A DNA stretch of 64,000 bases, from contig JALJCS010000010.1 in NCBI GenBank assembly GCA_023055355.1, positions 24,691,001 to 24,755,000 of the forward strand, in the 5' to 3' direction. Both the position numbers and the translations under genes were made by a program. This document shows, one piece after another, positions 10,985 to 21,900 of the stretch (positions are counted from its first letter, which is position 1; each line of letters starts with the position of its first letter). Source of the DNA: Agelaius tricolor. Taxonomy: Eukaryota; Chordata; Aves; Passeriformes; Icteridae. The notes beneath the pieces were generated by a model. It saw only the letters and a list, made by a program, of their open reading frames with translations. It did no database searches and was not told where the DNA came from.

Positions 10985-11106
10985 AACCGTCCTTATCTGG
11001 GGGTTGCGCGGCTGCTCAATGAGCGTATGGCGAGAGCAGCCCTGCTAACGCCTTAAACAACACAGCAGCGCCCGCTCCGTGCGCGGCGCAATTTTTGGAA
11101 CCTCGC
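10985..11106 (+). ncRNA. RNU4ATAC: U4atac minor spliceosomal snRNA
   Basis: U4atac chaperones U6atac in the U4atac/U6atac.U5 tri-snRNP, which removes U12-type introns in the nucleus. The sequence starts AACCGTCC (human AACCATCC). Position 10987-10994 can pair with AAGGAUGG of U6atac (stem II, with one G-U). TGCTAAC at 11043-11049 pairs with GUUAGCA (stem I). Between them is the 5' stem-loop: arms 11010-11017 and 11034-11041, with a kink-turn AATGA (11018-11022) opposite GA (11032-11033), the binding site of 15.5K and PRPF31. A GC-rich 3' hairpin (11068-11089) precedes the Sm site AATTTTTGG (11090-11098). The 3' end is estimated. It lies antisense within CLASP1 intron 2, the same nesting as in mammals. 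The intact elements and the snRNA-type promoter argue that this is the functional gene, not a retro-pseudogene. Confidence 0.95.
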
Positions 11107-11127
11107 ACCGCGGCGTGTGCGCGGCGC

Positions 11128-11141
11128 GTTCTGAACAACGC
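11128..11141 (+). terminator. RNU4ATAC: Possible snRNA 3' box (weak)
   Basis: GTTCTGAACAACGC lies about 20 nt past the estimated U4atac 3' end and is loosely like the 3' box (GTTT-N0-3-AAARNNAGA) used for Integrator-dependent 3' processing. The fit is poor in the second half. Listed because of its position. Confidence 0.25.
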
Positions 11142-13635
11142 TCGCCTCGAGCTGAACCGAGCATCCCACGGCGCTGTGCGGGACCCGCGTGGGGCTGCGA
11201 CCTCCGGGCCCCGCTCCCGCCTCCCAGCGCCGCCCCCATTGTCCCTTCCCCCTCCAGGCACAGCGCTGCTCCCAGCGGAGCCCGTGCGGGGCTGCTCTGC
11301 GCTGAACCCCGGTGCGCTACTCGCGCAGCAGCGCTCACCCCACAGCCCTCAGCCTGTCACATGGATTCGCTCCAAATTCGGCTCCGAACACCCAGGGAAA
11401 CAGCCTACTACTCCATGCCAAGTATCCTGTGAAAAAAACCTTCCTAAATACCAGCCCCTGTATCCTAACTTCTCCCAACATACAACTTTACCTTCTCCAA
11501 AGAGCACCTGCAGTCTTCTCCCCTCACAGTAACAGACCCTTCAACACTGCCAATTTTTAATTCAACAATATTTATTCATACACCAAAGAAGCTTTTTCCT
11601 CGTGCTTTTGTTTAGCTGTGTTTCGTTTTCACATTCATCTCGCACACTGGATGTAATCTACCATTGCCAAATGCTCAGCCAGCTGCCCTAAGGGCTATCG
11701 CTGCCGGTGTCTGCCGGCTCAGGGGAGCCTCGCCCGCCTGGGGCCCGGCAGCAGAGCCCCAGCAAGAGGGTGGGCTCCAGATCCGCATCAGCGCAGAGAG
11801 GCTTTTAGGGAAAGTCAATGGGACTCTGAGTCACCATTCACAGCTGCCTGATCAGAGCCCCATCACGGCAGCATCCTGCACAGAGATAAGTGTGCTGCCT
11901 GCAATTACAGAGATGTGCCCCAGGGATAAATTCGATCCCGGGAGAGGAAGGAATCCATCTCTTCTTCAAACTGCCCGAAAGCCAGGAAGAGTGAGGGGAA
12001 CTCATCACTCAAACATGAGAGGAAACACATGCACAGTGCAAACATACCCTGCAGTTCACCCCCAGGAGAAGGCCAGGAGGATGAGCTAAGCCATGCACGA
12101 TTTTTGCTGTTGTCCTTATAAATTAGCACAATTATTACAGTGGTGCTTGGACAGCTATTGAGGAAACAGCAACTGGGGTGAGCAAATGTTACTCCCAACT
12201 ATGCTGGATTCATTTATCAACCCCAGTGTGACACCTGCCTCACAAGGTCAGAGGCAGAAAGCAGAAATCATGTATGGATTGACAGAGTCAACAGATCCGC
12301 TACAGACAGATAACAGACAACCCAGGGCACGGCTGGCAAATGAACAAAGAATTAATTGAATTCCAGCCCTGGCTGCATTGCACTGAGTGCACTGAAGAGC
12401 CCACCCATTCAGTGCTGGAACAGTTACTGAAGCTCTGCCTGAATTAACACACACCAGGGGCCAGGAGGAAGCTCGGGAGCAGCGATGGGCGCTGGCAGCA
12501 GCCATCCCACTGCCGTGATCCCGATGCAGGCCTCTCCCCAAGGAGCCAGCTGGCGGGCACAGCTCCACACCAAGGCACAGGAAGGGCAGCTCTCCAGCCG
12601 AAATTCCAGATAATGCTGCAATGCTGATAACTACACAGCTATTCCAGGCCTTGACATCAGCACAGATCTTTTAGCCTCCTATTTACACGGGCCCCCAAAA
12701 GAGTGATCACAGAATCAGAGAGTGACAGCCCTCGGCCTGAGGGTCTGCTCTGCTCATTTGACTCCTGAGGTTCCCCAAGACAGGCAATAAAGCAAGTTGT
12801 GCCACCCAGTATTCAGCTCATTTGGCATCTGCTGCTGCTTTGTCTTGTCTCAGAGTACTTTCTGTAGGCACCAAGGGCTGTCAGCAAACCCTTCTCCTGC
12901 CTCTCTCCAACTGCCAGGTCATCTCTCCCAGTAAAGAAGTCTCTGGTTAGTTCCCAGGATGCAACACAGCCTTTCCCAATACAGACAGTCCTTTTTTCAG
13001 AGGTCAACAAAAACAACTCAAAGCATCTGTCCTTTAATATCTGGGTGGTGCTGAAAGACTTGCAGGCAGCTCCCCATATCAGAGAGCAGAGAGTCCGTCA
13101 TCATCTGCTCCAGCAGTACATGGTCACCAAGCACGGCAGACAAATCCATCCAGTTTAAAACAAGACACACCTAAACACACTCCTATAAAAGGGTAAAGAA
13201 GCTGCACAATCCAGCAATATCTGACTGAGCACAAAGAAAGCAGTGAATCAGCTTCAGGCCACCCCAGTGGCCTGGACAAGCTCAGAGGGGGGAAAGAGAC
13301 AAGCCCTTGCCTCCACTCACCACACCATGCCACAGCAGGAACCTTCTCCCCCCTCTTTGCAGGGAAACAGCAATGGGGTGGGCAGTACACCCCCACAAAG
13401 TCACTGCACTCTGCCAGCCTCCTGCTGAACCTTCCCTGCCTGACAGCTCGGGACCTAAACGGGAATGCTGGAGAGAGCTTCTACAGCAGCTGTGACACCA
13501 GTTTGCTTCATGCTGCTCCAACATGCTGATTGCCACCACTGCTGACACAGCTCAGCTATTTCACTTTGAACTCTGAGAGGTTTTCTTTGGAGAAGGCATG
13601 GGAAATGGAAGACAAGACTTCTAAATTTCAATATT

Positions 13636-13684
13636 AAAAAAAAAAAAGAATTCTAAGAGTATTCAACCACTTTTTTTTTTTTTT
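13636..13684. repeat. Paired homopolymers A12 and T14
   Basis: A run of 12 A (13636-13647) and a run of 14 T (13671-13684) are separated by 23 bp and could fold back. The origin is not clear; no element is recognised between them. Confidence 0.8.
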
Positions 13685-15719
13685 AACAGTTGCTTAGCTA
13701 ATCTGGATTCATAAACAAAAACATGGAGAAGTGCTTGCATACTTGGAGTAAATTTAATATAATTTTGAAAAAAGTGTAACACTTCAGATTACACACCGAG
13801 AAGTCCAAGGCAAGCACAGATAGCTCACATCACTGCTAGTCTGATCAGTGCTGATCAGAGAGGGAGCAGTTCTAATTCCTTGTGACATGAAACATCCACC
13901 ACAACTGAACTGGGCACTCAAGACCAAGCTGAAGTGAGATGATATTGGCAAATTTAGTTCTGAAGCCAGGTATTTTGGGTCAGCACAGCAGTAACCAAAG
14001 TCCTGTCAGAGAAATCTGGAATCAGCTTCTGAAATGATGTATCCCACCTGCACATGACTATAACCACATCCACCTTGGAATAGTCCATATCCTTCTGCCA
14101 TTCCAAGAGTTAACACTCATCTTCCAAGGCAGCACCACATCTGCACTGGAAGCATGAGTCCCTCGCCCCAGCCCAACAATCCTCACAGAGACACTACGGT
14201 TTTTTGTACAACACAATCTGCAAAACCAACACCAGCAAAGAAAAAGGCAGCAAGAGCAGCACAACTGATTTTACTGGCATGACTGCAAGCTATGGTCAAA
14301 GAGCTGAATGGGGGGAAAACTTTAAATATACATTCTTGAGTTCTTTCTCTAGATTGATGAGATACCATTCATTCTGTCACAGACACCACCTTGAAAATCC
14401 TCAAATTCCCTAATGGAATTAGGTGAACTGAAACACCCAATGACACCACCAGCACTTGTAAAATAAGCACTTGTAAAAACACTGGTTATTGAAAGTTCTT
14501 CATTTACAAACCTGGTAACAGATGAGCAACTCAGTAAAAAATGCATTGTTCTACAGTGAAATAAATTCCAGAAGAACTAAGGTCATTTAAATGTTGGGAG
14601 ACATTAAGAAAAGGTTGTCAGAAATTATCTCTACAGAGATGTATTTTTTCCACTACTGTTAGGACACAAGGGCACCTTTCATGTGCAAAAGCAAAAAATT
14701 CTAGTAACTATCTTCTGGATTCAGTAAAAAAAAGCCAACAAAGTGCCTCAGTTGTCTCTTGATCTAAAAGCTAGAGATTTGGTAGAACACATGAGAAATT
14801 CAAAGCAATTTAAAGAAAATGCACTGCAGAGCAAAAAGTTATCATTACAAAAATTCCACAAAGTGATTCTTAAAAGAACTCGATCACCCTGAAATGCAGA
14901 CATCTGCTTCCAGAAGAGCTGACAAGTATGTCCCAGGAGAAAGAGCTGGACCAAGTCAGCCCTCAATCACAGTGCTCCCTACCCTGCCTCTGCTCAGGGG
15001 AACTGAAGGGGGGAATTCCAAAGAATAAATTCACCCTGTTTTGCAAAGGTTCTCCACTTGTGGTTGTGTATGATGAGAAGAGGAGCAGCCACTGGGCTTT
15101 CTCCAAAGGACATGGAGGGAAGCACAAGTTGCAGAGTCACTGCTGTGGAGTACAGGAGGCTTTTCTACCCTGAGCAAGGTCAGAGCTCCCGACAGCACAG
15201 TGGGTAAATCACCACTGACACAAAATACAGTCTGCTAAGTCTCCAGGGAAGCAGCACTCATGGTAATACAACAGGAGACTTTGCAGTTGGAAAGCAGAGT
15301 TACAACTTACTTCACACTTTCAGATCTCAATTACCCCAAACACTGCTGGAAAAACAGCAGCAGCACCATTTTTCAGGAAGGTGGTCCTGCTTATGCAGCT
15401 TCTTACAGCTATGGATATTCAATGCTTAGTGTCTTCACATGAAATGACGTCAAAACAAAACACCTGCACTACCAACTGCTATTGCCTTTGGTTCCTCACC
15501 ACAAAACAGTTAAATATCTTAGTCACAAACACTGCCACTATTCCATACATTTCCATTGCCCCCAGCTGAACATTTACACTTACAGCCAGGTCCTCAGCCA
15601 GGAAGGAAAAATTAATGTAACTGTGAGCACTGATGAGATCTTGCCCTGGGATCAGCACCATTACTTCCCTGTAGCTTTGGTAACTAGTTGCATCTCACAG
15701 CTCAAGGCATAATGAAGCC

Positions 15720-15745
15720 TCATACAATAAGACTTCATTGTATGA
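15720..15745. repeat. Perfect inverted repeat, 9-bp arms
   Basis: TCATACAAT (15720-15728), 8-nt spacer, ATTGTATGA (15737-15745). Lies in intron 2; no recognised function. Confidence 0.9.
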
Positions 15746-18721
15746 AAGATTCCTTTTGCTACAGAAAAGCAAAAAGAATATGGCAAGGAAAATAACAAGG
15801 CCATTGCATTGCCCTGTTTAGTTTTTTGTAGGAAAACGGAAAGCCTTTATTATGGCAACTAATCAATTGCCAACACAGCAATGTGCCTTATTAACAGAGC
15901 AGGCTGCTTCACCTAATAACACTGCCTTTCCCCTCCATTAGCAGAAAAGGCTGCTACAGTGCACAGAGCAAGTGAGAAATCACACTGGGAATCTGCCTGC
16001 AGGCAGAACCATTTTAGCTGGAGCACCTAAAAAGCTCCAAGCACAGAAGCACTGACCCCAACTCCATCTCTAACACTACAAGAATAGAAAGGGTCAACAC
16101 ATTTTAAAACTGGAACAGAAGTGTTTCTGAAGGTTTAGACAGCATCTGGAAAAAAACAAGGGAAGCACACAACCTAGCAGATAATCACTGACAATCTTCT
16201 GCTCCCTTAGGACTCCCAAAGTCTACTGAAAACTGTGAGGATGTTCAAATATCCAGATACTCCCTTTGATCACTAGTTTCCAAGCTTCTGAACATCTGCA
16301 CTTCCAGATTACACCATTCAACACCAGCTTTTATGAGGAACAGCAATACTGCAATGCAATGATGACAGGATGCATGGCCAGCCTCATGAGGAGGGCACCA
16401 AAGAGATGCAGACACAGCAAAGTCCCACCAGCTGTTGGCAATGTGAAAAAAGCTGGGGATCAGTCAGGGAGGCAGAGCAGCCCCAGTGGTGAGGAGAAGG
16501 CAGCAGCCGAAATGAGTAGGAAACTTATGAGATGATGACAGCTCTTGCTAGGTCCTGGCTAAAGAAGCTTTGTTCTTGCCTTGTTTGGGAAGAAAGGAAC
16601 ACATGCAATTAAAAATGCAATAGCATTTTCAGTAGCCACTGTCTTTGTAACATTTTGGAAACACCCTAAGACCTAGAGCTTTCACAGCACCTCCCACCCT
16701 GCACAGACAGACTGCCTGCTCAGCACGTACCACACAGTCCTACGCCTTTGGGAAGTGTCTCCAGACACAATCAGCAACAGCTTAATGTACAACAGTGAAG
16801 AACTCCATTCAGAAAAGAAGGAAGGTTCAAGATGCCTTTGTCAGCCACAGAAAGATACAATAGCCCAGGAAAGTGAAGAGATGGGTGCTAGGAAGAGAAA
16901 AGGGTGAGAGGTGGGAAGAAGGAATTCCGCAGAGGAAGGCACCACTTCAGCCAGAATCCTGCTCATACTCTTTCTGACCCACTCAGGAGAAAGCCCAGAG
17001 GATGATCCTTAAAGGCACAAGTTAAAACACTTCCCAGTCTCACCAACAGCAGTGAGGGGTGCAGCTGAGCTACATCTAACCCAGCATCTACAGCAGCCAC
17101 AAGACCTAGCAGAGTCCATAACAGTGATGCTTCCCCCTGTCCTATAAGGTCAGTTCAGTCTGAGAGCTACTGCCTGAGCTCTGGACTACACCAGTTTGTT
17201 CTTTTGCCATTCCCTCTAACTCCCTCTCCAAGCTATTCTTATTTGCTGTTTCTCAATTCATGTCAAACAACTTTAAGGGAAAACTTTCAGGGGCTTACCA
17301 TCAGTGCTATACTCCAGCTAAAACCAGGACCCCAGCAGCAACAGTGTCACAAGAACACAGAACAGGGGGACAGTCCCAGGGCTGACCTGCTCCCCTGAGT
17401 GTGCCTATGCAGGTGGAACCAGACCTCACAGCAGCAGATATGTACCAGTGCCTGTCTGCAAGCTGGGCAGCTGTCAGAATGTGCTCTGCTTGAGCTGCTG
17501 TGTGTTCCTGCAAGGGACAGGGATGTTTGAGTGAAGTGACACCACTGGGCCAAGCCTAGCACTCTGCAGACCTTCGTACACAGCTTTTGGCTCCAGCAGC
17601 TTCAACCACTCTGTAGCCCATGCATGCCTCTTGCAACTAACTATGTCTTACATCCAGCTCTTAGCACAGCTCTTGATCAAGTCCAGCATCATTTTTAATA
17701 TCGTTTTACTTTTGGCAACTATATGTCTTCCCAGACTTTGATCTGTCTGCTCTAGGAAACCAATGAAAAAAATATTCTGTCCCTGCCCATTTAAAAGTTA
17801 ATTCTAGCTTAGAGAGTAATGCTTTCCACATGCTTCAGAACCAAATCCCACATGTCACTTAACACAAAGGAAATAGAAATTATTTAATGTTGATCTCCTC
17901 AACTCCTTTTGACCTGTGTGTCTTTCCCTTTGCCTTTTTGGCTGTCATCATTGAGATCTGGAGCAACAGCTGATGCATCACTGTGAGCTCTCACAAGAGA
18001 ATAAAACATCTGTTTTCCTCCCTCAGACTGAAAACAGTCGCCTTTTTAGTTGTGTCCAACAGACACTCAATTATATGACAGCACAGTGAGGCACAATGTA
18101 TCTAAATCAGGGCACACCCTCGGGCCACATGGGTGCCTGGCATGTGCTCAGGAACCCAAAAAGGCTTTGCAATCTCAGGCAGGCTACCTAGCCAGAAGTA
18201 TCCAGGATCTGGGACATCTGCAGCACACATCAAGGGGAGTTTTCTTGCCATGGAAATGTCTGCAGAACTGCTCTGGAGCAAACACCACATGCACCAAGTG
18301 CTATGCAGTCCCCCTGTGGCTCTGCTGTGGACTTGGGGCTTCTCTAATAAGCTGTCTGGAAAACCCACTTCCATACAAAAACCATTCCTTATCAATCAAC
18401 TCAACTGACATTCCAGATCTGAAAGAGGTGATAGCAGTCACCATGGGACAACTCTCCAACAAAACCTGGCTGGAGAGATTTTTCTGGCTACTGTAGTCAC
18501 AGCATAACTCACTGCTATGAACAACTCCTGCAAAGCACACCTGGAGAAGCCCAGGCACAGCAGAGCAAGGTGAACAGCCTGGCAATCATTGGTTCAAGAT
18601 TCAGCCAGGGACACACGGATGGGCTGACACTGCTAACACAGCTCAAGCAGTGCCTGCTCCATGTCTGTTTCTGTGGCTGAAGCAATCCAGTCTCCACACC
18701 TGTTCAACTGCAAGTATTTTA

Positions 18722-18955
18722 CAGAACCCCCCGCCAAAAAAAACCAAAACAAAACAAAAAAAAAAAAAAAAAAAAAAACCCAAAAACCACAAAACCAAAA
18801 AAAAAAAAACCCACAAAAAACCAAACAAAATCCCAAAGAAACAACCAAACCCCCACCCCCCAACAAATCACAAACAGAAAAAAAACCCCAAAAACCGAAT
18901 GCTCTCAGCCAACCAAAACAAACAAACAAACAAAAAAAATCAACCACAAACAAGG
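18722..18955. repeat. Guanine-poor A/C low-complexity tract
   Basis: About 230 bp almost without G or T, made of A runs (up to about 24) broken by CC, CCC and CCCCCC. The minus strand is T/G-rich with several G runs. The long 'proteins' read from it (poly-Lys/Pro, or Phe-rich) are artefacts. Confidence 0.9.
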
Positions 18956-21900
18956 GAAGAGAAAGGAATTCTGCATCCTGCACTGCTTGAGGGAGCCAGC
19001 ATTTTGCTCAGGGAAAAGAACAAGCCATCTGAGCAGCTGACAGCACAAGTGGAAAACCAATTGGAAAATTATAGGGACAAACCACATACATTCTGGCTTC
19101 TATATCCAGCTCTAGAAACACATTTAAACAAGTCAGGCAAATAGCTCCTATCAATGCTCTAGTGCCACAGCTACACAAACAAGCATCCATCACGTTAAGA
19201 GGTTTCCATGAATTCTTGTGCATTAACACAAGTAAAGTATTAATTAAGTGTTCAACGAAATCATTAGTTCTTGGATTAATTATCTTGAACGGAACTCTTT
19301 AGACCTGAAACAGATCAGAGGATCAGAAGCTGTAAGTGTAACAAAAGAAGCCACTCAGGGTTCAGCACAGGTACACAAGATCTGACACCCCGGGGGAGCT
19401 CAGCCAGACCAAGCAGGTACGTCCTGGACAGGCTCTACTCACCTTTCACAATGCTTTTACTACATTTTTCTCTCCTTCACAACTCATTGTTATTTTCAAC
19501 ATAACAATGGCTAAGCTGAATCAAGTGTTTAAATAACTTTTTTTGGGTGATTTTAGAAGACTGATGCCTTGTTTTGTAATTCTGTTATTTTCTCAGAGGT
19601 TTGTTCTCACTGGACACTTGCTGACAAGATCAGATTGCTTTCTGCTGAACAGGTTGGAGGCTATGTAAGTCTTCCTGCTCCTGCAATGTCAGTAGTGGTT
19701 TATTTCCTTTGAGATACTTATTCCAAACTGAAGTGTCCCATAATTATTTTGTTTTAAATAAAGCAGCAAAACTTTCACACAGATGGGAAAGCATGGTCAC
19801 TCTTAGAACTTCAAAACCTGGTGTCTTGTGAATTCTGAAACAAGACAGACAGAATGCTGGATGTGATAGTGTGCCACTGTTAACCTGACATGAAAAGGAT
19901 GCCAGACTGCTTCTTCCCATCCCAGTTGGACTTATTGCATATTCCAAACCGAGTAAAATGAAACAGTAACTCTTTTAGCATAAGAATGGGCCTCATCAAT
20001 GAATTCAGCTGAGAATTTGTTTCTGAAGGCCAATTAGTTCAACACCATCTCCCCTCTGCTGCTCAAATTAGATCAGTCAGGCCACTTTTCTAGAGAAGGT
20101 GTTTTGTTGTACTTGATTCTTAACACATAGGTCTTCAGCTGAAACTGACTTCGACTGTTCATTAAAACCTGCAACACCTGTTAGAAGCAGCCCTGTCAAT
20201 CCAAAACCAGGTTTAATGAGCTGCTGTGTCACCACCTTTAAGACCCTGCTGACAGACTGTGAAACAGAAAAACTTTTTTTTTTTTTTAATCCTTCTCTAT
20301 GTAGAGTAGTGTAAGCCAGGCAACATTTTGTAGCCCCCAAAGACTCCAGCTACATGATCTGACCCATGACAATCTTGGACTTCAAGAGTGTTTCACACAG
20401 CTAATAAAGGATCTGCAACACAGATAAGGGAGCAAGATACACACACGCACTTCTAGTTCAAATACTGCCAGTCATACCAGGAATTGAGTTATTCTTTTCA
20501 GCAAAGAAAAAGGCATTGGGCTTTTGGTTCATTTATCTAGGAGGTTTTAACTTGACATCATCTGATAAAAGTAAAAACTTCAAAGTCACACAGCGATAGG
20601 CTTCAATTACTGTTTCTCTATCAGTCTGTCAGTGGCAAAGTGACTCAGGAAGGAGGAGGGAATGCTGCTGGCAAGTCTCTTGCAGTCTAAGGCACAGAAG
20701 CTATTTCAGCTGAACTGGAGATTGAGTTTCACAGATAGTAACTATGTCAGGCTAGAAAATATAATTTAGAGGATTTAAAATATGACAATGCCCAAGGATA
20801 ACACAGAAACATAATATGCTTTTCAGATAACACTGCTTGTAGTACAGGTTAGAGACCAAGTGGCTGCTTTTTCTTAAGAACAGACATTGTAAGAGAAGTC
20901 AAGCAGATAAGTTACTAAGTCTTCCACAAAATCAACACCACAAACTGACTCAGAAGCAGATGCAGCTACAGTTATGCCTCTTCTTGCCCTTCATCCTTTT
21001 CCTCCTGTAAGTTAATAGCACTTTCCTGCACCATAGCATGACAGGAGATACAAGGTAGTGTTTTTCATTAGTTTTCATATCCTCATCTAGAACTACAGAG
21101 CATTATTACTATCATAAACTTGTCACACTGAGGTCTAGCAGTACTGTATGTTGGAAAGAGGTATTATTTGGCTTCTTCATATACATCTGCCTGCAGTGTT
21201 GGGACTGTGCCAGCATGCAGTCCAGTAACAAATGTAGTTCAGTCTAAGATCTATAGATGCAGGAAAAAAATATCCATGCAGACCTACTCGTATAATTACA
21301 TCACCATTTAAAGAGATTTCTCCTCCATCTTTCAAAGGACTGGGAATTTGACTGAGCACATATATACATTCTGTTCCTTGTCTCTGAATTCGTACATCAA
21401 AGAAGATGCCACAACCACAAAGCAACACAGAAACAAAGCACAGATTCTTTATTAACTCTTTCTTTATAAAAAAGTCTTCAAGAAGTATGCAGGCCCTGCA
21501 GTGGTTTCTGCTGTATCTTGACATTTTCATCAACCAAAAGTAAGGAATTTGGATTAGCTGCTACAGGCCAGATTCTGACCCATCAGACTAGCACAAAACC
21601 AGAACCTTGAGCCAGCTGTCTGCATTCACATTCTCTCTGTCCAGAAACACAACAGGGAAATCAACTGTCACTGCAAATTTCTCTCCTTTTGATGACTTAA
21701 TTCATAGTCACCTAAATTCTATTAGGTACGGAAAAAAATTCCAGTAACACATTTTTTGCTACTAAGCTACTTCAATCTACTACAGAGACCACATGCTCTT
21801 TCAAGAATTGCCCAATTATATGCTGATCTTACATGGGCCTTGATGGTTTCTTTAAGTGACTCATTAAATAATCCAAGATAGTGAAAACTTTATTTTGCAA

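Larger units (their letters stand above)
10630..11330. promoter_or_regulatory. Intronic CpG island around U4atac
   Basis: About 700 bp of dense GC/CpG sequence inside the otherwise AT-rich CLASP1 intron 2, centred on U4atac and its promoter. Frames of 80-188 residues on both strands here are GC-driven and cross the snRNA, so they are not called as proteins. Confidence 0.8.

Noticed and set aside
10456..11560. Overlapping 80-188 residue frames on both strands around 10.5-11.5 kb
   Set aside because: They are Arg/Pro/Ala-rich products of the CpG island and run through the U4atac RNA and its promoter; no family signature or splice context.
18633..19144. Lys/Pro/Asn-rich and Phe/Gly-rich frames at 18.6-19.1 kb
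   Set aside because: Both are translations of the A/C low-complexity tract.
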